A DNA stretch of 62,637 nt from Clostridia bacterium (GTDB lineage Bacteria > Bacillota > Clostridia > Christensenellales > CAG-138): positions 1-62,637 of the forward strand of contig JAFWMS010000036.1 of assembly GCA_017545535.1 (NCBI GenBank). The letters are read 5' to 3'. Position 1 is the stretch's first letter, and each line of letters starts with the position of its first letter. Of this stretch, positions 40,468-48,193 are shown piece by piece. Under the pieces are notes generated by a model, which was given only the letters and a program-made list of their open reading frames with translations, was not told the DNA's origin and made no database searches. Position numbers and translations under genes: made by a program.

Positions 40468-40489
40468 AGGGCCTGCCTCCTTTTTGTGT

Positions 40490-40518
40490 ATCATACCGCA
40501 AAAGGTCGAAACAGGCAA
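40490..40518 (-). promoter_or_regulatory. Promoter of the modE-led operon
   Basis: TTGCCT (40513-40518), 17-bp spacer, TATGAT (40490-40495). Its start region (ATGATACAC followed by AAAAAGGAGG) is nearly repeated in mirror image at the divergent promoter. Confidence 0.65.
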
Positions 40519-40530
40519 TAGCCGGCCCGA

Positions 40531-40559
40531 TTGACAGGGGAAAAAGCCCATGATACACT
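40531..40559 (+). promoter_or_regulatory. Promoter of the SdpI-like gene
   Basis: TTGACA (40531-40536), 17-bp spacer, TACACT (40554-40559), 20 bases before the ATG at 40580. Confidence 0.7.
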
Positions 40560-40579
40560 GCAAAAAAGGAGGCGAGGAT

Positions 40580-40960
40580 ATGGGCTACTGGATCTTTATG
40601 ACGTGCATGACGGTGCTGCTCCCCCTGACCATGGCGGGGTTCGGGTCCCGGTTTGAGAAGAAGCCGCCCCGACGCAACGGCGTCTTCGGGTACAAGACCA
40701 CCCGATCCATGAAGAACGACGACACCTGGGATTTTGCCCATCGGTACGTTGGCCGGCTGTGGCGGTTCTGGGGGATGGTGACGCTGTTTGCCGCGCTCCT
40801 GGTCATGCTCCTGGTCCTGAACCGGGACATGGAGACCGTGGGCTATGCGGGAACGGTGCTGGTGTTCGCCCAGTTGGTCCCCCTCTTCGTCAGCATCTTC
40901 GCCACGGAGCGGGCGCTGAAGCGGACCTTCGATCGGTTCGGGCAGCGGATCGAGGGCTGA
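40580..40960 (+). CDS. SdpI-family small membrane protein
   Basis: A 126-residue protein with three hydrophobic segments (about 3-20, 60-80 and 85-108). It has the SdpI C-terminal-domain signature RRNGVFGYKTTRSMKNDDTW followed by FAHRYVGRLW. SdpI gives immunity against the toxin SdpC in Bacillus; many relatives are of unknown role. AAAGGAGG is 10 bases before ATG 40580. No toxin gene is visible next to it. A weak hairpin with T-run (40952-40974, AGGGC/GCCCT then TTTTTT) follows. Confidence 0.85.
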   Translation: MGYWIFMTCMTVLLPLTMAGFGSRFEKKPPRRNGVFGYKTTRSMKNDDTWDFAHRYVGRLWRFWGMVTLFAALLVMLLVLNRDMETVGYAGTVLVFAQLVPLFVSIFATERALKRTFDRFGQRIEG

Positions 40961-40983
40961 AGGGCCCTTTTTTCGTACGGGGG

Positions 40984-41012
40984 TTGACAGACGGGCGGAC
41001 ATAGGATAATAT
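40984..41012 (+). promoter_or_regulatory. Promoter of the trpB2 leader
   Basis: TTGACA (40984-40989), 17-bp spacer, TAATAT (41007-41012) in an AT-rich stretch. It precedes the leader peptide by about 30 bases. Confidence 0.75.
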
Positions 41013-41044
41013 AGTATATAATTTATGAGGAAAGGAGCACGGTC

Positions 41045-41128
41045 ATGGGCAGGAACGTCGCAGGGTCCTTCTGGTTTAGCGGCTGGTGGTTTAGCCGCCG
41101 TTTTGCGCTGCCCTGGAATGGATCGTGA
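41045..41128 (+). CDS. Tryptophan-rich leader peptide of the trpB2 operon
   Basis: A 27-codon open frame with ATG 41045, AAAGGAG 6-7 bases upstream and TGA at 41126-41128. It contains four Trp codons (codons 10, 14, 15, 24) and four Phe codons, including FWFSGWWF, far above chance. It sits between the promoter and an intrinsic terminator (41150-41179), the layout of trp-type transcription attenuation: ribosome stalling at Trp codons would change leader folding. GCGGCT (41079-41084) can pair with AGCCGC at 41093-41098 or at 41128-41133, offering alternative folds. Confidence 0.8.
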   Translation: MGRNVAGSFWFSGWWFSRRFALPWNGS

Positions 41129-41149
41129 GCCGCTCATCATGGAAGCATG

Positions 41150-41179
41150 GGCCTCGTCCAACAGGGCGAGGCCTTTTTT
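41150..41179 (+). terminator. Attenuator terminator before trpB2
   Basis: GGCCTCG (41150-41156) pairs with CGAGGCC (41167-41173), 7 bp, followed by TTTTTT (41174-41179). It lies 21 bases after the leader-peptide stop and about 125 bases before trpB2. Confidence 0.85.
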
Positions 41180-41230
41180 AGTGGATAGTATTGGAAGCTT
41201 TCGCACTCTCCCCCATTTCCTCCAGTAAGC

Positions 41231-41285
41231 TTTTCTTTTTCGGTTCCTTTTTCTTTTCACTGAAAAGAAAAAGGAACATAAACCC
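41231..41285. repeat. AT-rich hairpin repeat, copy B
   Basis: GTTCCTTTTTCTTTTC (41243-41258) and GAAAAGAAAAAGGAAC (41262-41277) are perfect 16-bp complements around ACT, preceded by CTTTTTCG. It lies inside the trpB2 leader transcript, between the attenuator and the trpB2 Shine-Dalgarno. Confidence 0.85.
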
Positions 41286-41304
41286 TCATGAAAGGAGCAA
41301 ACCC

Positions 41305-42666
41305 ATGGAAATCCCCTACAAGATCTACCTCAGCGAATCGGAGATGCCCCGGTACTGGTACAACGTCCGGGCCGACATGAAGAAAAAGCCGGCGCCGCTG
41401 TTGAACCCGGGCACCCACAAGCCCATGACCGCCGCCGAGCTCTCCGGCGTGTTCTGCGACGAGCTGGTCAAGCAGGAGCTGGACGACACCACCCGGGAGT
41501 ACCCCATCCCCGAGGAGATCTTGAGCTTCTACCGCATGTACCGGCCCTCGCCCCTGGTGCGCGCCTACTGTTTGGAGGAGAAGCTGAAGACCCCGGCCAA
41601 GATCTACTACAAGTTCGAGGGCAACAACACCTCCGGCAGCCACAAGCTGAACTCCGCCGTGGCCCAGGCCTACTACGCCAAAATGCAGGGCCTCACCGGC
41701 GTCACCACCGAGACCGGCGCCGGCCAGTGGGGCACGGCCCTGTCCATGGCCTGCAGCTACTTCGGCCTCGACTGCAAGGTGTACATGGTGAAGGTGAGCT
41801 ACGAGCAGAAGCCCTTCCGCCGGGAGGTCATGAAGGTCTACGGCGCCTCCGTAACCCCCTCCCCCTCCGACACCACCCAGGTGGGCCGGAAGATTTTGGC
41901 GGAGCACCCGGGCACCACGGGAAGCCTGGGCTGCGCCATCTCCGAGGCCGTGGAGACCGCCGTGTCGAATCCCGGCTACCGGTACGTACTGGGCAGCGTA
42001 TTGAACCAGGTGCTCCTCCACCAGAGCGTTATCGGTGTGGAGACCAAGATCGCCATGGACAAGTACGGCATCCATCCCGACGTCATCATCGGCTGCGCCG
42101 GCGGCGGCTCCAATCTGGGCGGCCTCATCGCCCCCTTCATGGGCGAAAAGCTCCGGGGCGAAGCGGACTACCGGATCATCGCCGTGGAGCCCGCCTCCTG
42201 CCCCAGCCTCACCAGGGGCGTCTACGCCTACGACTTCTGCGACACGGGCATGGTGTGCCCCCTCGCTAAGATGTACACCCTGGGCAGCGACTTCATCCCC
42301 GCCCCCAACCATGCGGGCGGCCTTCGCTACCACGGCATGAGCCCGATCCTCTCCGAGCTCTACGACCAGGGCATGCTGGAGGCGGTGAGCGTTCCTCAGA
42401 CCGCCGTCTTCGAGGCAGCCGAGACCTTCGCCCGGGTGGAGGGCATCCTGCCCGCCCCCGAGAGCAGCCACGCCATCAAGGTGGCCATGGACGAGGCCAT
42501 CCGCTGCCGGGAGACGGGCGAAGAGAAGACCATCCTCTTCGGCCTCACGGGCACGGGCTACTTCGATCTGGTGGCCTATGAAAAATATCACAGCGGCCAG
42601 ATGGACGACTACGTCCCCACGGACGAGGAATTGGCCGCCTACGCCGCAAAATTGCCCAAAATTTGA
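41305..42666 (+). CDS. trpB: TrpB2-type tryptophan synthase beta-like enzyme
   Basis: PLP enzyme that condenses indole with serine to tryptophan. The start at ATG 41305 follows AAAGGAG; the 453-residue length with a long N-terminal region (EMPRYWYNVRADMKKKPAPLLNPGT) identifies the TrpB2 group, which usually works without TrpA. The PLP Lys is in SGSHKLNSA (about residue 117), the phosphate loop is CAGGGSNLGG, and PESSHAIKVAMDEA is near the end. No trpA is nearby, so salvage of free indole is the likely role. The leader peptide upstream couples expression to Trp supply. Confidence 0.93.
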   Translation: MEIPYKIYLSESEMPRYWYNVRADMKKKPAPLLNPGTHKPMTAAELSGVFCDELVKQELDDTTREYPIPEEILSFYRMYRPSPLVRAYCLEEKLKTPAKIYYKFEGNNTSGSHKLNSAVAQAYYAKMQGLTGVTTETGAGQWGTALSMACSYFGLDCKVYMVKVSYEQKPFRREVMKVYGASVTPSPSDTTQVGRKILAEHPGTTGSLGCAISEAVETAVSNPGYRYVLGSVLNQVLLHQSVIGVETKIAMDKYGIHPDVIIGCAGGGSNLGGLIAPFMGEKLRGEADYRIIAVEPASCPSLTRGVYAYDFCDTGMVCPLAKMYTLGSDFIPAPNHAGGLRYHGMSPILSELYDQGMLEAVSVPQTAVFEAAETFARVEGILPAPESSHAIKVAMDEAIRCRETGEEKTILFGLTGTGYFDLVAYEKYHSGQMDDYVPTDEELAAYAAKLPKI

Positions 42667-42694
42667 ACCACTTACCCCTTGAAAAGGAGCCCCT

Positions 42695-43996
42695 ATGGAA
42701 AGATACTACCAACCCGAGATCGAATGCGCATCCCGGGAGCAAATCGAACGATGGCAGAGCCAGCGCCTCATCGCCCAGGTCCGCCGGGTCTGGGAGAACG
42801 TGCCCTACTATCGGAAAAAGATGGAGGAGAAGGGCGTGACGCCGGAGGACATCCAAGGCGTCAGGGACCTTCCCAAGCTCCCCTTCCTCTCCAAGGCGGA
42901 CCTTCGGGACGCCTACCCCTACGGCCTCATGGGCAAGCCCCTGAAGGACTGCGTCCGCATCCACTCCACCTCCGGCACCACCGGCAAGCGGGTGGTGGCC
43001 TTCTACACCCAGCACGATATCGACCTGTGGGAGGACTGCTGCGCCCGGGCGCTGACGGCCGCCGGCGCTACCGACGAGGACGTGGTCCAGGTGTCCTACG
43101 GCTACGGGCTGTTCACCGGCGGAGCGGGTCTCGACGGGGGGAGCCACAAGGTGGGCTGCCTCACGGTGCCCATGTCCTCCGGCAACACGGACCGGCAGAT
43201 CATGTTCATCCGAGATCTCGACGCCACGATCCTCTGCGCCACCCCCAGCTACGCCGCGTACCTGGGCGAGCGGATGCAGGAGCTGGGCCTGGGCCCCGAG
43301 GACATCCCCCTGAAGGCGGGCATCTTCGGCGCGGAGGCCTGGTCGGAGGAGATGCGCCGGGGCATAGAGAGAACCTTGGGCATCAAGGCCTACGACATCT
43401 ACGGCCTCACGGAGCTGTCCGGCCCTGGGGTCAGCTTCGAGTGCTCCGCCCAGGCGGGCATGCACATCAACGAGGACCACTTCATCCCCGAGATCATCGA
43501 CCCGGACACCGGCGAGGTGCTCCCCGAGGGGGCTCAGGGCGAGCTGGTCATCACGGCGGTGGACAAGGAAGCCTTCCCCATGATCCGGTACCGCACCAAG
43601 GATATCTGCTCCCTGACCTACGAGAAATGCCCCTGCGGCCGGACCCACGTGCGCATGACCAAGCCCAAGGGCCGCAGCGACGACATGCTGATCATCCGGG
43701 GCGTCAACGTGTTCCCCAGCCAGATCGAGACGGTGCTTTTGAACCACGGCTACGCCGCCAACTACCAGATCCTGGTGGACCGGGTGAACAACACCGACAC
43801 CTTCGAGATCCTGGTGGAGATGACCCCCGAGATGTTCACCGACTCCATCGGCGAGATACAGCAGTTGCAGAAGACCCTGTCCCTGGGCCTCAACTCCATG
43901 CTGGGCATCCGGCCCAAGGTCACCCTGGTGGCCCCCAAGACCATCGCCCGCAGCGAGGGCAAGGCCGTCCGGGTCATCGACAAGCGCAAGATCTGA
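42695..43996 (+). CDS. paaK: Phenylacetate--CoA ligase family enzyme
   Basis: AMP-forming aryl-acid CoA ligase of 433 residues. The adenylate-forming signature is STSGTTGKRVV (about 91-102), with GAEAWSEEMRRGIE, IYGLTELSGPGV and YRTKDICSL; the C-terminal lid carries RSDDMLIIRGVNVFPSQIE. Clostridial relatives activate phenylacetate or indoleacetate made from aromatic amino acids, often together with indolepyruvate oxidoreductases (not seen here). AAAAGGAG precedes ATG 42695, 28 bases after trpB2. Confidence 0.92.
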   Translation: MERYYQPEIECASREQIERWQSQRLIAQVRRVWENVPYYRKKMEEKGVTPEDIQGVRDLPKLPFLSKADLRDAYPYGLMGKPLKDCVRIHSTSGTTGKRVVAFYTQHDIDLWEDCCARALTAAGATDEDVVQVSYGYGLFTGGAGLDGGSHKVGCLTVPMSSGNTDRQIMFIRDLDATILCATPSYAAYLGERMQELGLGPEDIPLKAGIFGAEAWSEEMRRGIERTLGIKAYDIYGLTELSGPGVSFECSAQAGMHINEDHFIPEIIDPDTGEVLPEGAQGELVITAVDKEAFPMIRYRTKDICSLTYEKCPCGRTHVRMTKPKGRSDDMLIIRGVNVFPSQIETVLLNHGYAANYQILVDRVNNTDTFEILVEMTPEMFTDSIGEIQQLQKTLSLGLNSMLGIRPKVTLVAPKTIARSEGKAVRVIDKRKI

Positions 43997-44008
43997 AAGG
44001 AGGAACCC

Positions 44009-44440
44009 ATGAGCATCCGACAACTATCCGTCTTTTTGGAGAACCGCCCCGGCAAGCTCTTCGAGCTCACCGCCCTTTTGGCCGAGCACGGCATCGACAT
44101 GCGAGCCCTGTCCATCGCGGAGACCACGGACTTCGGCATCGCCCGGCTCATCGTGGACGACGCGGACAAGGCCGCTCAGGTTTTGAAGGAGGCCCGGTGC
44201 ATCGCCCGGTTCTCCGACGTGCTCGCCTTCGCGGTGCCGGACGAGCCCGGCGGTCTCCACCGGCTCTTGTCCGAGTTCAACGCCGCCCAGGTGAATATCG
44301 AGTACATGTACGCCTTTCTGCAAGGCAAGGAGGGCCGGGCCTACATGATCTTCCGGGTCACGGACACGGCAGCCTCGGAAAAGGCCCTGCTGGCCCGAGG
44401 GCTGAAGCCCCTGACCCTGAAGGAGATCGAAAGCGCCTGA
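44009..44440 (+). CDS. Tandem ACT-domain protein
   Basis: A 143-residue protein made of two ACT domains: residues about 4-70 (SVFLENRPGKLFELTALLAEHGIDMRALSI) and 72-140 (AVPDEPGGLHRLLSEFNAAQVNIEYMY). ACT domains bind amino acids and confer allosteric control; this stand-alone form is commonly found beside paaK in anaerobes. It may sense an aromatic amino acid or acid and regulate the ligase or TrpB2. AAAGGAGG stands before ATG 44009, 12 bases after paaK. Confidence 0.88.
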   Translation: MSIRQLSVFLENRPGKLFELTALLAEHGIDMRALSIAETTDFGIARLIVDDADKAAQVLKEARCIARFSDVLAFAVPDEPGGLHRLLSEFNAAQVNIEYMYAFLQGKEGRAYMIFRVTDTAASEKALLARGLKPLTLKEIESA

Positions 44441-44472
44441 CGCTCTTTGGATGGCGCGTGCGAACGAAACGA

Positions 44473-44504
44473 AACGGCGGTCAACGCATGTGACCGCCGT
44501 TTTT
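44473..44504 (+). terminator. Intrinsic terminator of the trpB2-paaK-ACT operon
   Basis: ACGGCGGTCA (44474-44483) pairs with TGACCGCCGT (44491-44500), 10 bp, followed by TTTTC. On the minus strand the stem is followed by TTCGTTTCG, so it may act weakly for the convergent XRE gene. Confidence 0.9.
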
Positions 44505-44530
44505 CTGTCGAAAAGGTCCCGTGATTTCGC

Positions 44531-45502
44531 TTATTTCCCCCGGAGCTTGCCGATCTCCATCAGCACGCCGTAGAGGACGCCGGCCACGGGCCAGACGATC
44601 CAGGTCCTGTCCCAGCGCATGGTGACGAAACTCACGGCGAGGTACGCCGCCACGACGACGCCCCAGTAAATGCCGCTGTATTTCCGGTTGCTCCGCTTGG
44701 CGGTCCGGGTATAGTCTCCCTGTTCCAGGAGCACCTGATACCCGCCCCAAGGGATGCTGGTGAGCACGATCCGATGCACGCCCACGGCCGCCAGGGTCAG
44801 GATAGCGCTGACGCCCAGAACGCCGTAGAACTCGTCCTCACCCCGCCACAGGAGCAGCACGAACAGGGGGATGGCCGCCAGCACGCAAAGGACCACGCCC
44901 ACGGCGATGCTGCGGGTGTGGTCGCTCTCCTCCCGCTGCATCCGCTCCCGGACCATGCCGGAAACGCCGTAGGCCGTGTCCAGGGCGTTCTTCTCCAGAT
45001 ACTCGAACTTGCTCCCTTTCATGCCCGTGAGCACGAACAGCAGCACCGCCCCGGCCACCATAAGCAGCAGCACGATGAGCCCGATCATGGCCGCCTGCAT
45101 CTCGGTGATCGCCAGCCGCCCGCTCTCCTGGGCCCCGCCCAGAAGAAATAGCGCGATGGGGGACAGGATGCACAGCAGCACCCCCAGGGCGATCCGGGGC
45201 GCGCTCTCGGCCTTATAGGAAAGGAAGGCGTTGGCCTCCTCCATGGACACGAAGGTGGCGTCCTCGGCGTCGGTGTCCTGGGAGGGAACGGTCTCCGCGG
45301 CCTCCAGGCTGTCCTTCAACAGATAATCCGTGCTCACCCCGAAGAGCTCGGAGAGCTGGAGGATCTTGTTCATATCGGGGATGGACTGGGCCCCCTCCCA
45401 CTTGGAAACGGACTGCCGGCTCACGCCCAGCTTCTCCGCCAGCTCCTCCTGGGACCAGCCCGCCTTCTTCCGTAAATCGATGATCTTGTCTGCGAGGATC
45501 AT
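44531..45502 (-). CDS. XRE-family regulator fused to a membrane domain
   Basis: A 323-residue protein: an XRE helix-turn-helix at residues 1-62 (LRKKAGWSQEELAEKLGVSR, followed by SVSKWEGAQSIPDMNKILQL), a linker, then about six hydrophobic segments (from residue 100) with a loop between helices 3 and 4 (KFEYLEKNALDTAYGVSGMV). Membrane-tethered XRE regulators of this form are common in Clostridia, where they are thought to respond to envelope stress. A perfect palindrome (45601-45613) upstream may be its own operator. Target genes are not evident; the neighbours on this strand are a PIG-L deacetylase and a CHAP-like protein. Confidence 0.85.
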   Translation of the reverse strand: MILADKIIDLRKKAGWSQEELAEKLGVSRQSVSKWEGAQSIPDMNKILQLSELFGVSTDYLLKDSLEAAETVPSQDTDAEDATFVSMEEANAFLSYKAESAPRIALGVLLCILSPIALFLLGGAQESGRLAITEMQAAMIGLIVLLLMVAGAVLLFVLTGMKGSKFEYLEKNALDTAYGVSGMVRERMQREESDHTRSIAVGVVLCVLAAIPLFVLLLWRGEDEFYGVLGVSAILTLAAVGVHRIVLTSIPWGGYQVLLEQGDYTRTAKRSNRKYSGIYWGVVVAAYLAVSFVTMRWDRTWIVWPVAGVLYGVLMEIGKLRGK

Positions 45503-45600
45503 GTGTTTCTCCTTTCGTCCGGTGTGCCCCGGCCCTGTTTTCTGGCTCCATGGTACCTGAACGGACGGTTGCCTGCTACCAATTTATGCCGTCAATCTGT

Positions 45601-45613
45601 CAACCGGCGGTTG
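45601..45613. promoter_or_regulatory. Perfect palindrome upstream of the XRE gene, candidate operator
   Basis: CAACCG-G-CGGTTG (plus strand) lies about 100 bases upstream of the XRE start. On the minus strand its right end merges with TTGACA, a possible -35 box, but no convincing -10 follows, so the promoter itself is not called. Confidence 0.45.
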
Positions 45614-45650
45614 CAACTCTGACAAACGGGGCAAAAACCCCCTTTTTCCG

Positions 45651-46925
45651 TCAGGAAGCGGGAGAAGGCGACGGCGTGGGCACGGGGGTGGGCGTAGGCA
45701 CCGGCGTGGGCGCCGGCGTGGGCGTAGGCGCGGGAGGCGCCTGGATGGACAGCAGTTCCGCCGGCACGTTGGCGAAGGCGTCATACCCCGCCTCCACCAC
45801 GCCCCGGATCATGCCGAAGCGGTTGAAGGCAAAGGGCTGATCGTTCCTCTCCACCAGATAGCCGATCCCCAGCTGGCTCTTGTGCTTGTTAAACGCCTTG
45901 CGCGCAACGTTCCATGCATCGGTCCCCTGGAAGGCGGTGAGGGGCAGGGACACGTCCAAATACAGAAGGTTCTCCGGATACAGGTGCAGATAGACCTTCT
46001 GCACCTGCCAAAGGCCGAACCGATCCCGGGATTCCGGATCGTAGTCGGGGTCCGCCGCCAAAGAGAACGCCTCCACGGCAGCCTGGGAGGTGAGCTTATG
46101 CTGCCAATGGCCGTATTCTCCGTTTTCGTCCTGAGCGAACACCACCGCCGGACGATACTGCCGGTACACGCGCACGGTGGCCAGCAAAAGCTCGTCATAG
46201 GAAAACTGGCTCTTCTCCTGGACCGTGGCCTTCCGACTGATATCCGGGAACTCCAAAAAGATGGGATGATACCGCAGCCCCAGCTCCCAGGCGCCTTCCT
46301 CGGCCTCCGTCATGCGGGTGCGGCTGCTGCTGGTCACGTATACGATGGTGCCCGTATACCCCAATTCCGCCCCGTAGATGGACACGATGGACCCCAGATA
46401 GAGCACGTCGTCGTCCGGGTGGGTGCTGATGAGCATATAGTCCAAGCCCTCCGGCGTTTCCTGCCAAAAATGGTAGGGTTCCGGCAGGCTCCCCACGCCG
46501 AAGACGTGAAACTGGGACAGGGTCATGCCCGCTTCCCCGGCCGTGAGGGTGACCCTGCGGGCCTGCACCAAAAGGGGGATCACTGACTCCGGATGGGAAG
46601 CGAGGGCGTGCTCCTCCAGAAGCTTCCCGTCGCCGTCGAACTGGCGCACCGTCACGCCCTGGGGCAGATAATACCACTGGAGGGCCAGACAGGCCGCCGG
46701 ACAATCGTCGCCCCAGGACGCGGCCACCGCCGCGCCGGGCTCATAGTCCAGCCGGGAGAACAGGTCCCGGTCCACCAGCCGCTTCTTCGCGTTGGGATGG
46801 GAACCCAGCTCCAACTGGCACATATCGGAGAGGTCCCTCGCCCTCTGTTCGCCTTCCGCCCGGACCAGCACGGGCAAAAGGCACAGGACCAAGGCCAAAA
46901 GGCATATCCGGCAACGTTTCATCAT
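45651..46925 (-). CDS. Secreted PIG-L (LmbE)-family deacetylase with Pro/Thr tail
   Basis: A 424-residue exported protein (signal peptide ending LPVLVRAEG). After an N-terminal beta-rich domain (about 30-175) comes a PIG-L domain with the zinc/active site STHPDDDVLYLG (about 188-199), VTSSSRTRMTEAEEGAWELG and ENGEYGHWQHKLTSQAAVEA with the third zinc His. The family removes N-acetyl groups from GlcNAc-containing substrates. The C-terminal 30 residues are Pro/Thr repeats (APTPVPTPTPVPTPSPSP), likely a wall-spanning spacer, though no LPxTG follows. Start ATG 46925 follows GCAGGATG. Secreted PIG-L enzymes are less usual than cytoplasmic ones. Confidence 0.85.
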   Translation of the reverse strand: MMKRCRICLLALVLCLLPVLVRAEGEQRARDLSDMCQLELGSHPNAKKRLVDRDLFSRLDYEPGAAVAASWGDDCPAACLALQWYYLPQGVTVRQFDGDGKLLEEHALASHPESVIPLLVQARRVTLTAGEAGMTLSQFHVFGVGSLPEPYHFWQETPEGLDYMLISTHPDDDVLYLGSIVSIYGAELGYTGTIVYVTSSSRTRMTEAEEGAWELGLRYHPIFLEFPDISRKATVQEKSQFSYDELLLATVRVYRQYRPAVVFAQDENGEYGHWQHKLTSQAAVEAFSLAADPDYDPESRDRFGLWQVQKVYLHLYPENLLYLDVSLPLTAFQGTDAWNVARKAFNKHKSQLGIGYLVERNDQPFAFNRFGMIRGVVEAGYDAFANVPAELLSIQAPPAPTPTPAPTPVPTPTPVPTPSPSPAS

Positions 46926-47044
46926 AGGTTCATCCTGCTTTTTCGATATGAAGGGGTCGATCGATTTAAAAGCCCCATCGTTTGCGACTTCGGGCGGGCG
47001 CTCCTCTGCGGGCTCCGTCCCGACGCCGGAAGCCTTCGCTTCGT

Positions 47045-47998
47045 TTAGGAAGGGTCCTGTTTCGACGCGGTCTCCGGCTCGGCGGCCGTCTCTTCCTGCG
47101 ATCCCTCGGTTTCTTCGGATTCTTCCAGTTCCTCCTCCGGGAACCAGTATTCGTAATACTTGGTATCCTGCATGCCCAAAAACTGAAGGGCCTCCCTGGT
47201 GGGGGTCTCCACAAAATAGGTCGAGTCCGGACCGAAGACCTCCCAGCCGAAGGCGCGGACGCTGTACCACTCCGAATAGGTCTTCCCTACCTCATAGACG
47301 CCGTAACCCACCACCTCGTCCAGCGTATAGGTGGATCGCCGGACGCAGGAGGTGCCTCCGTTGGGGTTGGACATGTTCCCATCGATGACAACCAGTGCGG
47401 AGGGCTCTATGCCATGGGCGGGAATGACCTCCTCCACCACGGCCACATGGTTGGGCATCAGCCGGCTGCTCTTGCGGGTGCAGAAGAAGACCAGCTCCCC
47501 CGGCTGTGGGATGTAGCAGTTCCACTCCCGCCAGTAGCCGGCCTTCTTCAGGGCGAACATATGGCGCATGCAGCTGTACTCCACAGGATAGTCGGTACCC
47601 CCGGCATAGTAGACGCAGAAGGATACGAACATATCGCACCATTCGCTGAACTTCCGCCCATACCATTCCCCGTAGCGGGTGTAGAACCTCTTCCGCCCGG
47701 ATTCCGTCTTGTTGTAATAATCCTCGTCGGACGTATATCCCACCTGGGATTGAGCGATGATCAGGACGTCCTGGCGCAGATCCCCCGTCAAGGCGATTTC
47801 GCCCCGGGTCTGCTCCCAGTACGCCAGGGACTTTTCCTCCGCAGGTATCCTGCGCGCGGATCTATCGGAATTCGTATCCTCCGAATAATCCTCCCCGGAC
47901 TCGGAATAGGAGGAATCTCCTTCCGCCCCCCAGGCGGAAAAAACAGGCAAGGAAAAAAGGAGCAGCAGCGCCAGCATCAGACTCAGCCTTTTTATCAT
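47045..47998 (-). CDS. Secreted CHAP-like (NlpC/P60-superfamily) protein
   Basis: A 317-residue exported protein starting at ATG 47998 (signal peptide LMLALLLLFSLPVFSAWG). An acidic Ser-rich stretch is followed by a CHAP-like fold: DVLIIAQSQVGY, FSEWCDMFVSFCVYYAG (candidate nucleophile Cys at about residue 121), QPGELVFF, MPNHVAVVEEV (His) and VVIDGNMSN. CHAP amidases cut wall peptides. The C terminus is very acidic (EEELEESEETEGSQEE). An in-frame start at 48076 lies upstream of the predicted transcript start and is discarded. It has its own promoter and lies about 120 bases upstream of the PIG-L gene. Confidence 0.78.
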   Translation of the reverse strand: MIKRLSLMLALLLLFSLPVFSAWGAEGDSSYSESGEDYSEDTNSDRSARRIPAEEKSLAYWEQTRGEIALTGDLRQDVLIIAQSQVGYTSDEDYYNKTESGRKRFYTRYGEWYGRKFSEWCDMFVSFCVYYAGGTDYPVEYSCMRHMFALKKAGYWREWNCYIPQPGELVFFCTRKSSRLMPNHVAVVEEVIPAHGIEPSALVVIDGNMSNPNGGTSCVRRSTYTLDEVVGYGVYEVGKTYSEWYSVRAFGWEVFGPDSTYFVETPTREALQFLGMQDTKYYEYWFPEEELEESEETEGSQEETAAEPETASKQDPS

Positions 47999-48066
47999 CC
48001 AGCACGCCACTCCCTTCTTTATTCTGCAGGATCGCACAAGCTTCCCCATGCTGCCCATATAAATTA

Positions 48067-48095
48067 TTAATACCACCCATCGGCCCGTTTGTCAA
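48067..48095 (-). promoter_or_regulatory. Promoter of the CHAP-like gene
   Basis: TTGACA (48090-48095), 17-bp spacer, TATTAA (48067-48072), giving a leader of about 60 bases. It may also serve the PIG-L gene. Confidence 0.7.
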
Positions 48096-48116
48096 CCTTC
48101 CCCCCGGGATTCGGGC

Positions 48117-48145
48117 TTGATAGACGGGCCCTTTTCGGGTATGAT
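48117..48145 (+). promoter_or_regulatory. Promoter of the thioredoxin/polyferredoxin operon
   Basis: TTGATA (48117-48122), 17-bp spacer, TATGAT (48140-48145), about 40 bases before the ATG at 48194; divergent from the CHAP-like promoter. Confidence 0.75.
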
Positions 48146-48193
48146 AGAGCTGATCACACGAAGCGCCCTTCCTCAGGGCGGAAAGGAACATAG

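Noticed and set aside
40952..40974. AGGGC/GCCCT hairpin with TTTTTT after the SdpI gene
   Set aside because: The stem has only 5 bp; it may act as a weak terminator but was not given a separate entry.
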